Positions 1 through 7,987 of a stretch of DNA of 49,751 nt are shown here, piece by piece; position 1 is the stretch's first letter; each line of letters starts with the position of its first letter. The notes below the pieces were generated by a model. The model saw only the letters and a list, made by a program, of their open reading frames with translations, did no database searches and had not been told where the DNA came from. The stretch is from the NCBI GenBank assembly GCA_013166835.1, contig JABLTI010000033.1, forward strand, positions 1 through 49,751, given 5' to 3'. Origin of the DNA: Promethearchaeati archaeon. Its GTDB lineage: Archaea > Asgardarchaeota > Heimdallarchaeia > JABLTI01. Position numbers and translations under genes: made by a program.

Positions 1-131
1 CCAACTGCTATGAGCAGCATATGCCACCATAGGATTGCTGGAACAGCAGCTAGAAAAGTGATGCCAATAATACCACCACTGCTAATGACTCCGCCGATTA
101 AGGCTCCGAGTAATATACTGCCAAAAGACAT
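1..131 (-). CDS. Membrane protein, 3'-truncated by window edge
   Basis: Translating the minus strand from the ATG at 131 gives 43 codons without a stop before the window ends, beginning MSFGSILLGALIGGVISSGG. The fragment is almost entirely hydrophobic and Gly/Ala rich, so it should form at least one membrane helix. Its style resembles the small membrane protein at 22792-23283, which starts with a similar LGALLGAIIG run, so the two may be related. The rest of the gene lies outside the window and the function is unknown. Confidence 0.5.
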   Translation of the reverse strand, partial: MSFGSILLGALIGGVISSGGIIGITFLAAVPAILWWHMLLIAV

Positions 132-173
132 AGTGTACACCGAATATCTTGAATTGTTTTAGCTCTACAAGTA

Positions 174-196
174 TTTAACATTTATTGAATGTTTAA
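174..196. promoter_or_regulatory. Imperfect inverted repeat upstream of the partial membrane gene
   Basis: TTTAACATT at 174-182 and GAATGTTTAA at 187-196 form an imperfect inverted repeat about 45 nt upstream of the start at 131. The same half-sites occur upstream of the Arf-like GTPase gene at 21114-21164. In DNA this AT-rich the match could be chance. No regulator is known for it. Confidence 0.25.
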
Positions 197-293
197 CAGC
201 TTATAGGGATATGATATTGTGGGACTCTATTATTAAAAAACCTTCTTTTTCGACATAAAGAAATAACGATAATAAAAAAAAGAGAAATTACTT

Positions 294-698
294 TTATTCA
301 ATAATTTCTAATTCTGTTTCCATAGGAATTTGTGTTTGATGGAATATAATATCAACAGCACAATTTTTCTCTGCAATATGTAATGCTTTTTCAAGTTTTA
401 CTTTTGAATCTTGAGATTTCACACAAACAGTAAGATGTATATCCGATAGATGAATATCATCTGATTTATTTGCTATAGCTTTTACCTCTAATTCTTCTAT
501 AGTGAGATGCATATGATCTGCAGTCATTTTGTATGTGGTACCTAGGCATGTCGCCAAAGCCATAACTGCCATTTCTAATGCAGTAGGAGCAGAATCTTCG
601 CCACCAAATTTAGGTGGAACATCAAGTTCAAAATAAGGATGCCTACCATCATCTACTCTGAACTTATACTTATCAATCCATTTACTTGTAATTTCCAT
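294..698 (-). CDS. OsmC/Ohr family protein
   Basis: This 134-residue protein is the usual length for the OsmC/Ohr family of thiol-dependent peroxide reductases. The two family cysteines are visible: C51 in the ATCLGTTY segment at the start of the long central helix, and C113 in NCAVD, which corresponds to the family's NCPV-type motif. These residues reduce organic hydroperoxides in characterised members; the exact substrate and thiol donor cannot be told here. The ATG at 698 is preceded by a GGAGG ribosome site, which supports the start. The gene stands alone, with a divergent membrane-protein gene 235 nt away. Confidence 0.85.
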   Translation of the reverse strand: MEITSKWIDKYKFRVDDGRHPYFELDVPPKFGGEDSAPTALEMAVMALATCLGTTYKMTADHMHLTIEELEVKAIANKSDDIHLSDIHLTVCVKSQDSKVKLEKALHIAEKNCAVDIIFHQTQIPMETELEIIE

Positions 699-933
699 AT
701 CGAGCCTCCAAGCTCTCTAAGATAATAACAACTCCATTTTTATTAATATTAATCATTTACTTTCTATTACTATCAGAATAATATTATAAAGAAAACAATG
801 AAAAACCATGTGAATTCTCTAACATTCTTAATTTTAAAATAAATTAAGATTCTTTTTTTTCAAATTTGTGCTGTTTTTTATGCATTTTCATTTAACAAAA
901 TATTTAATTTCTATGTTGTAAATAGAGAGAATT

Positions 934-1614
934 ATGACAGCTGAAGAAGTAGAATCTAAAGATAGAAGCGGCTTATATAATGCCATCGCATACACATTAA
1001 TTGTTTTTGGTCTATTATTGGTAATTGTCCCTGCTTTAATTGTACTAATTGAAAACTCATGGAATCTATCATCGATTACAATTGCAGATGTTGCTATTCT
1101 GTTTATTGTGTTATTCTTAATTGGCGCTGGTTTAGCAGTTTTAGGACTTATACTCTTAATAATTCTCATCTCCGTCGCTGCAAGCAAAAAACGCAAAATG
1201 GCTCCTAAGAAGGAGAAGAAGAAAAAGAAAGTGAAGAAAGTAAAAGAAGTCACCGAGGAAGAAGAAGAAGAAATTATGGAAGATGTCTTAGAAGAAGCTG
1301 TCGAAGATGCTTTAGAAGAGGCCATTGAAGAAGAAGTTGATGATACTGTTGATGAGGATGTAATCGAAGAGATCGCAGAAGAAATGGCTGAGGAAGTCAT
1401 TGAACTAGAACCCGAGGAGGAAGCAGTCGAAGAAGAAGTAGAGGAAGATGAACTCACAGAAGATGAAATCCTTGATGATATTGAGGAAGCATTAGAGGAT
1501 ATTGATGAAGAGGATGTAAAAGCTCACGTTGAAAAAGGTCCTGAAGAAGACATAGAAATCCCTGATATTCCAGATATTGATGAAGTCATTGAAGAAAATG
1601 AAGAAGCTGAATAA
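934..1614 (+). CDS. Two-helix membrane protein with highly acidic C-terminal tail
   Basis: The 226-residue product has a short acidic N-terminus and two membrane helices at about residues 18-41 and 50-83. A strongly basic stretch (about 84-107, mostly Lys) follows, then about 115 residues dominated by Glu and Asp in short repeats such as EEAVEDALEEA. The basic patch after the second helix suggests the tail faces the cytoplasm. The tail is probably disordered or a charged helix, and could bind basic proteins or cations. I do not recognise a family, and such compositions give poor homology signals. A long Ser-rich frame on the opposite strand is only the shadow of the GAA/GAT codons. Confidence 0.7.
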   Translation: MTAEEVESKDRSGLYNAIAYTLIVFGLLLVIVPALIVLIENSWNLSSITIADVAILFIVLFLIGAGLAVLGLILLIILISVAASKKRKMAPKKEKKKKKVKKVKEVTEEEEEEIMEDVLEEAVEDALEEAIEEEVDDTVDEDVIEEIAEEMAEEVIELEPEEEAVEEEVEEDELTEDEILDDIEEALEDIDEEDVKAHVEKGPEEDIEIPDIPDIDEVIEENEEAE

Positions 1615-1760
1615 GAAACTACTGAGACATAGGAATGAAAGCATAGTCATTAAATTACCTCTTTCCTTTTTTTATTATAAGTTACAAATTATTCAAATTA
1701 TACTAAAACTAGAAAAGTTGGATAAATATTGTATCTGTAATATACAACGTTGGTTTCCAT

Positions 1761-2303
1761 ATGAATAGTAAAAGTCCTAGTCGGTTCATTCTAAAGTCAA
1801 CAAATGAATTTGTGATATTATGGATGGTTTTAACACTAATATTCAATCTGGGATTATATCTAATAGTTCGATATCTGGTGGATCCAAGAGTACAAAATCT
1901 GAGTTTAACACCAGATAGAATTGAACTTTATTCAAAATTAGTTTGGGCTGGCTTAATTTTAATTATGTTCATTATATTCACAATAGTTTACCTATTAATT
2001 AGTGCTCCAAGATATTGGGTTGATGAGCAAGGTATCGAGATTAGAAGTATTTATCGAGCAAAGAAAAAGATTGCTTTTGATTTTGAAGAAATAACTGAAG
2101 TCGAAATCAGACAAATACCATTAATTTCAAGTGCTTTTAATTTCGGAACTCTTGTTTTTTATAAAACGGATCAAAATGAAAAGAAACGTGTTGCTTTCAG
2201 ATTTCTTGGTGTTAAATATCCAAAAGAAGTTTATCTTGAGATTATTGACAAGTTTGAGAATATAAAACAAAAAGAGATAACAGCTGAAGATTTACTCCTG
2301 TAA
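1761..2303 (+). CDS. Membrane protein with PH-like (bPH/YdbS-type) domain
   Basis: The 180-residue protein has two membrane helices (about 17-38 and 62-85). A beta-rich soluble domain of about 80 residues follows, with the pattern YWVDEQGIEIRS...KKKIAFDFEEITEVEI and then a closing helix. This layout matches bacterial PH-like membrane proteins of the YdbS/DUF304 type; that is a pattern-level assignment. A similar architecture occurs at 27808-28452 in this window. The gene converges with the exported propeller gene and overlaps it by 12 nt. The role is unknown. Confidence 0.6.
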   Translation: MNSKSPSRFILKSTNEFVILWMVLTLIFNLGLYLIVRYLVDPRVQNLSLTPDRIELYSKLVWAGLILIMFIIFTIVYLLISAPRYWVDEQGIEIRSIYRAKKKIAFDFEEITEVEIRQIPLISSAFNFGTLVFYKTDQNEKKRVAFRFLGVKYPKEVYLEIIDKFENIKQKEITAEDLLL

Positions 2304-3713
2304 ATCAGTAATTTTTCTCTTAAGTAATTTATTTCGTTTTCTTGCTCTAATTCTATCCAGAATTATCATTGGAAGTGAAATTACCGCTATCACTCCTGAA
2401 ACAATTAGAATTAATCGCCAATAATCGCCAAACGTTGGTAAGTCAAGTGATAAACGAAATTCATTTGTCCAAACACCACTGGAAAATCTAATTCTAAAAT
2501 ATAATTCATAATTTGAATGACGCAAGTCAAGCCAAAAGCAATGCAAATTACCCGCATTGTCGCATTTTATGAGTGGATCAATAGTGGGATTGTTGGCTAG
2601 TGATACTCTCTCACTTGGTTGCCAATCACTATAGCCAACTCGTTTCTGAATATCTATTCCTTGATGATAAGAATATAATTCTCTTATTTCGTAAGCTACC
2701 CACAGATTGTTATCCAAATCTAAAGCAACAGATGGTATTCTAGCATCAGATGCACCTCCAGGTGGGCGCTCTGGTGGTATATAAGGTGCTGTAAAGAGTG
2801 GATCACTCCATGTTCCAGTAAATGATTTCCTAATGGTTTGTATGTTCTGAGTTCCAAGTTCAACTCCAGGATTAATAACTGTATAATTACTCCAAAAGAT
2901 ATTGATATCATTGTATGGATCAATTATAATTTCTGGATATCGACACCTATTACTTCCGTCCGTCAGAACTTCAATTGGGTCCATTGTTCCATTCCAAAAA
3001 ATCTTACGATAAAGTATACGTTCTTGATTGAGGGGACCTTCTGACCAAACAAAATGAGCATTCCCTGAATCATCTAATACAAATTTACAATCAGTACTAT
3101 TACCACCAGTTGGACCTGTTAACTTTGTTGTATTGCTCCACATTCCAGATGTATTATTGTAAACGGAAAAAAACATTTTATACGAATCTTCAGAATTATC
3201 TCTCCAACAGAGCCAGAGATCTTCATTTGTTGTATTTCTTACTAAAACAGGATCTTGATACTCAAATGTCTCATTTAATTGAACAACATTACTGGACCAA
3301 GATTTGTTAGAATACGGTTTTTCCATCATCAAAAGGCCACTATCAGCAGCTGTACTATAAGCAAGAATTAATTGTAATTGATCCGAAGCAGCAACCAAAG
3401 TAGGTCTGCCAATAATATTCAATGTGCTATTTTCCTCTATCACAATACTTGAAGTCAAATTCCATATGAAATCAGCACCTGTTACAATATATTCAAGCGA
3501 GTTATGAATTTGTATTTGCTTATTGTAAACAACATGAATGTTATTTGTAGAATTAATAGCAACTGCATATGATTGTATTTGTGAAGTATCACCAGCATTT
3601 GGATAAAGGTTAATTTCTGATTGTAGTAAAGCATTACCAAATATAATGGAAATATTGCTGATTAATAGAAATAAAAAGAATAGGAGAAACCGTTTTTTAG
3701 TCATTCTCAACAT
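2292..3713 (-). CDS. Exported beta-propeller-like protein with C-terminal membrane anchor
   Basis: The product has an N-terminal signal sequence (MLRMTKKRFLLFFLFLLISN from the ATG at 3713). About 400 extracellular residues follow, with recurring blocks such as 'W-N/S-T-x-LT', 'DDSGNAHFVWSEG', 'DPYNDINIFWSN', 'DLDNNLWVAYE' and 'DNAGNLHCFWLD'. These D-x-x-G-N-x-H-x-x-W repeats are typical of sialidase-like or exported propeller domains. One membrane helix (about 442-463) and a basic cytoplasmic tail end the protein. A TTG start seven codons upstream is possible but has no ribosome site. The same repeat style forms the N-terminal half of the large protein at 42609-45899. It is probably a surface protein with its ligand unknown. 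Confidence 0.7.
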   Translation of the reverse strand: MLRMTKKRFLLFFLFLLISNISIIFGNALLQSEINLYPNAGDTSQIQSYAVAINSTNNIHVVYNKQIQIHNSLEYIVTGADFIWNLTSSIVIEENSTLNIIGRPTLVAASDQLQLILAYSTAADSGLLMMEKPYSNKSWSSNVVQLNETFEYQDPVLVRNTTNEDLWLCWRDNSEDSYKMFFSVYNNTSGMWSNTTKLTGPTGGNSTDCKFVLDDSGNAHFVWSEGPLNQERILYRKIFWNGTMDPIEVLTDGSNRCRYPEIIIDPYNDINIFWSNYTVINPGVELGTQNIQTIRKSFTGTWSDPLFTAPYIPPERPPGGASDARIPSVALDLDNNLWVAYEIRELYSYHQGIDIQKRVGYSDWQPSERVSLANNPTIDPLIKCDNAGNLHCFWLDLRHSNYELYFRIRFSSGVWTNEFRLSLDLPTFGDYWRLILIVSGVIAVISLPMIILDRIRARKRNKLLKRKITDLQE

Positions 3714-3931
3714 ATGCAAGAATATTAACTCCAAGATAACTTACGAATAAATAATCAAAATTACTTATAATAAACTCATTCATAAGTTCAAAAATCCCTT
3801 TTTCTTTGTTTTTGTGTCAATCAATTGAAGGTATACAAAAATGATGCCACCAAAGAAAGGTTCATAAATGGAATCCTCCCATCTGTCTATTATTCAATAA
3901 TTAATTGAATCTAATTATTAGGGTGAATAAA

Positions 3932-4843
3932 TTGAAAAAAATGTTAAAAGTTATTATACCATTAGCTTTGATTAGTCTTTTTCTCTCCACACAATTAGTA
4001 ACAGCAAATTTTGGTGTTGATATAGGTGATACTTTTACCTATGATTGTGTTGCTGCAGAAAGAACTATGACACTAGGATCAAATACTGGAACCGGTACAG
4101 GTTATACAGTAGATGGTCATGCATTTGCTGCAGGAACTTCTGTAGTGGTTGAAGTATTAGAGTTTGATGATTCGTTTTTTAATACAACTATCTACGAAAT
4201 CCAAGCTGGAAGCTATGTAGAAAATGGTTCTAGCAGTACTTTTGGATTCCAATTAGGTGGCTTATTAATGACTGTTTTTCCAATGATATTTGCATTCGTT
4301 TTTGTTGAAGAAAGCGATTGGAATCAAACAGAAGCAGAAGAAGCACCTGGAATTTTATTAGAACCTTTTGTTGAACCAGAAGCTGCTACATGGACTTTGT
4401 TTTCAGACTTCGCAGCAGAAGTACAAACTGGCACTTCATTGCTTTCTGACCCAGCTATGACTGGACTCTCAATTCAAGCTGAATACACAGATAGTGTTTC
4501 AGAATTCTTCTTTGAATCATATTTAACTGGAACTTACAATGACACATTAGACAATGGTACTCATACATATTTAATCAATTATGATGTGGATCATCATTTC
4601 CAATTTGCTTTCAACAAGGCAAATGGTGTTATGAAAGGAATGCATGTAGAAGGTACAATGGAGGGTACATCTAATAGTACTGTCATTGAGTTTTCTTACG
4701 ATATGCACACTGAACTCGCTGGTTATAATTTACCAAATTACCAATTTGCAGGCGGATTTATTCCTGGATTTGAATGGTTCTTGGTAATTCCTGCTCTAGG
4801 TCTTCTTGTTGCTTTACCAATTATAATAAGAAGGCGCAAATAG
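3932..4843 (+). CDS. Surface protein with GFIPGFE C-terminal sorting signal (paralogue A)
   Basis: This secreted protein of about 303 residues starts at TTG 3932, five nt after a GGTGA ribosome site, giving MKKMLKVIIPLALISLFLS as signal peptide. The mature part begins with an IGDTFTYD segment and carries a WNQTE motif before a VEP element. It ends in GGFIPGFEWFLVIPA, a hydrophobic helix and RRRK. That tripartite tail matches the logic of PGF-CTERM-type archaeosortase substrates: cleavage near the PGF and attachment of the protein to lipid. NQT in WNQTE is an N-glycosylation sequon. It is the first of an array with paralogues at 5631, 7988 and a decayed copy at 4984. The function of the exposed domain is unknown. 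Confidence 0.8.
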   Translation: MKKMLKVIIPLALISLFLSTQLVTANFGVDIGDTFTYDCVAAERTMTLGSNTGTGTGYTVDGHAFAAGTSVVVEVLEFDDSFFNTTIYEIQAGSYVENGSSSTFGFQLGGLLMTVFPMIFAFVFVEESDWNQTEAEEAPGILLEPFVEPEAATWTLFSDFAAEVQTGTSLLSDPAMTGLSIQAEYTDSVSEFFFESYLTGTYNDTLDNGTHTYLINYDVDHHFQFAFNKANGVMKGMHVEGTMEGTSNSTVIEFSYDMHTELAGYNLPNYQFAGGFIPGFEWFLVIPALGLLVALPIIIRRRK

Positions 4844-4856
4844 TTCTGAAAAAGAG

Positions 4857-4877
4857 TGCGTAGAAATTTTCTACGCA
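4857..4877. terminator. Terminator hairpin after paralogue A
   Basis: TGCGTAGAAA and TTTCTACGCA form a perfect inverted repeat with a one-base centre, followed on the plus strand by long T-runs to about 4902. It lies 14 nt after the stop codon. The matching hairpins at 5502-5529 and 6503-6522 keep the pairing while the bases change. Confidence 0.75.
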
Positions 4878-4893
4878 TATTTTTCCTTTTTTT

Positions 4894-4977
4894 TTATTTT
4901 TTAGATTTTTTAGGCCATTTATCAACCATTGGTCGTGTATCTGGTGTTGCTAACCAACAGATTTCTTCATTGGGATA
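4894..4977 (-). pseudogene. Duplicated 3' tail of the AstE/AspA-like deacylase gene
   Basis: Read on the minus strand this stretch encodes about 25 residues, NEEICWLATPDTRPMVDKW and then PKKSKK-stop. That is nearly identical to the C-terminus of the deacylase at 6542-7804 (NEEICWLASPDAQPMVDKW, PKKSNK-stop). Several differences are silent. There is no upstream part of the gene: at about 4978 the sequence switches to the middle of a GFIPGF-type surface-protein gene. The fragment follows a T-rich hairpin in the same order as the functional copy. It is therefore a remnant of a duplicated unit (surface gene + terminator + deacylase end). Confidence 0.85.
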
Positions 4978-4983
4978 GGAACC

Positions 4984-5489
4984 ATAACTTGGAATCAAAC
5001 AGAGATAGAAATGGGTCCTGGATTAATGGGAATATACTTCTTAGAACCTGATGCTCTTAGCGAAATATTCGCTGAGCTTTCCAATGAAACCTATGTTTCC
5101 ACTCAATTTTCAGATTCTGAATATACTTTCAATCAAATCGGTGGTCAATTTGATAATACAACTACAATTGCAGTCTTTGATTGGGTACTAGATATGGATT
5201 ATGTAAATGCAACAGAAAGCACCAATTTCGGTGGCCTCTCAGACTCAAAATTGCTTTTAATACCAATACGGGACAAGTTAAAGGCTATAATTTTGACATG
5301 GATTACAGCGGAACTGTAGGAGGAACTACACGGCAAATCACCATGAATCAAAAAGTTGAAGAAGTCGGCTATGATATAGATGGATTCGCTTTTGGTGGTG
5401 GATTCATTCCAGGTTTCGAATAGTTTATAGCTATACCAGCACTTACAATTTTAGGCGCTATTGCTGTTATTGTTAGAAGACGAAAATAA
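4984..5489 (+). pseudogene. Decayed GFIPGFE surface-protein gene
   Basis: Translation shows a clear paralogue of the proteins at 3932 and 5631 that lacks its first ~115 codons, including the signal peptide. It begins at TWNQTEIEMGPG. The frame is intact to about TNFGG (5235), then shifts by one register between about 5235 and 5255. It resumes in another frame as IAFNTNTGQVKGYNFDMDYSG and runs to GGFIPGFE. The next codon is TAG at 5421-5423, where both intact paralogues have TGG (Trp). After it the membrane helix and RRRK-stop follow normally to 5489. With a 5' truncation, a frameshift and a nonsense codon, it cannot make a sorted surface protein. Confidence 0.9.
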
Positions 5490-5501
5490 TTAATCATGAA
5501 T

Positions 5502-5529
5502 TTAGCGTAGAGAAATTAATCTACGCTAA
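5502..5529. terminator. Terminator hairpin after the decayed surface gene
   Basis: TTAGCGTAGA and TCTACGCTAA form a perfect 10-bp stem with an 8-nt loop, followed by a run of eight T. The shared GTAGA/TCTAC core shows it is homologous to the hairpins behind the two intact paralogues. Confidence 0.75.
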
Positions 5530-5630
5530 CTATTTTTTTTATATTTAATCCTATTTAATTTATAAGCGAGAAAGATTCATAAGTAAAAATTGATTTCTGT
5601 TATTATATTTAAAATTCTTAGGTGAAAGAT

Positions 5631-6488
5631 TTGAAAAAAATAATGAAAATAGGCATACCAATTCTACTTATAGTAATTATGCTTGCTCCTACCATGGTAA
5701 AAGGTAATTATAATGTGGCTGTTGGTAATTCCTTCACATATGATGTTGTTAAATCCAGTTGGGATGTAACAGCTGGTGCAAATTCAGCTTCCGCTAAAGG
5801 ATTTGCATTTGAAGAAATGAATTATGCTGAGAAAACACAGTTCATAGTTGAAGTAACTGCAGCAAGTGCTGCTGGTGTTGATTGGGATCAAACTGTAGGA
5901 TCCGTAACTTACGCTGGTAGTAATGGTGGATCTGACTTATTAGGAGTGTTCTTCTACATGTTTTATCCTTTATTATTAGCTGATATATCATCTGTCACAT
6001 GGAATCAAACAGAAATGGATTTAGGACCTGAACTATTCCCTGTATACTTTGTTGATCCACAGTTATATTCAGAATTCTTCTATGATTTCGCTAATGATAC
6101 CTATGTAACATCCTCAATATCAGATCCGGAATGGGTACTCACCACTATTGATGGAACTTTTGACAATTCTTCAGCAATAGCAGTTTTTGAATGGCATCTT
6201 GATATGACTTGGACTGATGCTGTATCCGGTCATAATTACGGCGGAACTTTTACTTTCATTTTTGCTTTTGATAAAACAACAGGTGCAACAAAAGGTTACT
6301 ATTTTGATGTGGATTATTCTGGACAAGTAGACTTTACAGCTATATCAATTAAACACACTCAAAGAGTAGAACAAGTTGGATACAATTTACCTGGTGTAGG
6401 TTTCATTCCTGGATTCGAATGGTTCTTAGTAATTCCTGCATTCGCTTTACTTGTTGGTATACCAGTTATAATTAAAAGACGGAAATAA
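5631..6488 (+). CDS. Surface protein with GFIPGFE C-terminal sorting signal (paralogue B)
   Basis: The product is about 285 residues, starting at TTG 5631 five nt after GGTGA. A GTG nine nt upstream lies within the ribosome site itself. A signal peptide (MKKIMKIGIPILLIVIMLAP) leads into VGNSFTYDVV, matching IGDTFTYD of paralogue A. TWNQTEMDLGPE and FVDP occupy the same relative position as in A. The C-terminus is GVGFIPGFEWFLVIPA, then a helix and KRRK. It is probably exported, cleaved and lipid-anchored by an archaeosortase-like enzyme, which is not in this window. The decayed copy just upstream resembles it closely, for example in the IAVF-W-LDM segment. Confidence 0.8.
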   Translation: MKKIMKIGIPILLIVIMLAPTMVKGNYNVAVGNSFTYDVVKSSWDVTAGANSASAKGFAFEEMNYAEKTQFIVEVTAASAAGVDWDQTVGSVTYAGSNGGSDLLGVFFYMFYPLLLADISSVTWNQTEMDLGPELFPVYFVDPQLYSEFFYDFANDTYVTSSISDPEWVLTTIDGTFDNSSAIAVFEWHLDMTWTDAVSGHNYGGTFTFIFAFDKTTGATKGYYFDVDYSGQVDFTAISIKHTQRVEQVGYNLPGVGFIPGFEWFLVIPAFALLVGIPVIIKRRK

Positions 6489-6502
6489 TTCAAAAAAATA
6501 GA

Positions 6503-6522
6503 GTGTAGAATAACTTCTACAC
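6503..6522. terminator. Terminator hairpin between convergent paralogue B and deacylase genes
   Basis: GTGTAGAA and TTCTACAC form an 8-bp stem with a TAAC loop, followed on the plus strand by T8-C-T8-type runs. It lies between convergent genes and is homologous to the hairpins at 4857 and 5502. Confidence 0.7.
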
Positions 6523-6541
6523 ATTTTTTTTCTTTTTTTTT

Positions 6542-7804
6542 TTATTTATTAGATTTCTTAGGCCATTTGTCAACCATAGGTTGGGCATCAGGTGAGGCTA
6601 ACCAACAAATTTCTTCATTTGGATATCTCAAAATTCCTTCATTTATCATGAAGACATACCCATCAACTTCTGTTTTAATTTCGGAATCATCTTTGATAGG
6701 TCGACCGAAAATATCTCGAGCAATAGCAACAACATCACCCTTTTTCACGAAATCTCCTTTCTTAATCTTGAGATCTATGATTGCCGATTTCTTTGTTCGA
6801 GGATGACCGATATATCTGACAGCTTCATTTTCAGCAATAACAGATACGGATGTTATTTTTTCTATACTTCCAGTCAACATTTTAGCCCATTTTAGAACAT
6901 TAAATACTCCTATTGTTGCTGCGTCAACGACTTCTGGTTCAATATCTAGATACATTCCAAGTTCCACAGTAAATGAAGGTATTCTTAGATAATTTAGTGC
7001 TGCACCTGAAGTTGATCGATGAAGTTTCTTTTGGATATATCTCGTTGGTGTTGTTTCGCGAACGATAGTTAGACCAAAAGCTCGTACCATTTCTTCTGTT
7101 CGATTGTAAAGATCTTCTGCTTTCTTCTTATCATCTTCTATATCAGGATTATACAGTACTCTATCAAGAAAACTAAATGGAATGGATTTTATGAACGCAT
7201 TATGTAAATCTAACAAATAATCAGCTGTTTCCTTTATTATCTCAAAAAGATTTTTCCAAATCAATTCTTGAACAGATGGATACAATTCCTCATTATCGAA
7301 TCTCGTCAAGGGATCTATAATATGGGATTCTTTGTCTTCTTGATCAACTGATATTTTCACTAATTTTTCAGTCTTAATGGATAATTCCTTTTCTTTTTTC
7401 TCTTCATCGACTGTTATTTCACTTGTTACTATTGTTTCTTCTTTTGGTTTTTCTTTGAATGGATTACCATCAGGAAAAAGTCTATTCGGATCTTTTCTAT
7501 CATAATATGGATATCTGGCTCTTACTCGAGAGCCTGCAGGATTTAGGGAAGGTATTGCTATTACAGTTCCTTTTAGTTCATCTAGATTTAAATTATCAAT
7601 AACTCGATGAATTACTGGAATTCCAGTGTATTCATTTCCATGAATGTTTCCAGTTAGCCACAACGTAGGACCAGATTTAGTTCCTTGGGCAATAATAACT
7701 GGTAATCTTTCAATTGTCCCTACTGGGTGTTCTAGAACTTCAAGATAATCATACACAATCTTACCTTCTACTCCTTGTATATTTCCAACTTTAATCTCCT
7801 TCAC
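6542..7804 (-). CDS. M14-family deacylase (succinylglutamate desuccinylase/aspartoacylase-like)
   Basis: This 420-residue protein carries the zinc site of the AstE/AspA branch of M14 metallopeptidases: H55 and E58 in GNIHGNEYTG, H201 in LDLHNAF, and a probable catalytic E281 in FTVELGMY. DPNRLFPDG (105-113) is also typical. The C-terminal part (about 330-415) is the beta-rich domain with KKGDFVKKGDVVAIARD, like lipoyl-domain folds. Family members hydrolyse N-acyl amino acids; the substrate here cannot be deduced. A charged insert of about 50 residues (114-165, rich in K and E) interrupts the catalytic domain and looks disordered. The last 25 codons are duplicated at 4894-4977. Confidence 0.85.
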   Translation of the reverse strand: MKEIKVGNIQGVEGKIVYDYLEVLEHPVGTIERLPVIIAQGTKSGPTLWLTGNIHGNEYTGIPVIHRVIDNLNLDELKGTVIAIPSLNPAGSRVRARYPYYDRKDPNRLFPDGNPFKEKPKEETIVTSEITVDEEKKEKELSIKTEKLVKISVDQEDKESHIIDPLTRFDNEELYPSVQELIWKNLFEIIKETADYLLDLHNAFIKSIPFSFLDRVLYNPDIEDDKKKAEDLYNRTEEMVRAFGLTIVRETTPTRYIQKKLHRSTSGAALNYLRIPSFTVELGMYLDIEPEVVDAATIGVFNVLKWAKMLTGSIEKITSVSVIAENEAVRYIGHPRTKKSAIIDLKIKKGDFVKKGDVVAIARDIFGRPIKDDSEIKTEVDGYVFMINEGILRYPNEEICWLASPDAQPMVDKWPKKSNK

Positions 7805-7987
7805 AGTTTATTACTCCTATAGTTTAATTATCTTCAAGTTTAATATTATGAAGGTACTTTCTTTTAATGGTTTCTTCAATCAGCTTTATATCTTATTAAG
7901 AGGTTTCCAAGTTAAAGCAAAATTTTAATTTCATATGAAATTATGAAATATTAGATTAAATTATACATCTAAATTTGGTGGTAATAT

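Noticed and set aside
888-1457. Long Ser-rich open frame on the minus strand opposite the acidic-tail gene
   Set aside because: It is the antisense image of GAA/GAT-rich codons; composition is pure low complexity and it has no ribosome site or family motif.
5011-5423. Two overlapping short frames that could be called as small genes
   Set aside because: They are the two pieces of one frameshifted surface-protein pseudogene; neither has a start signal.
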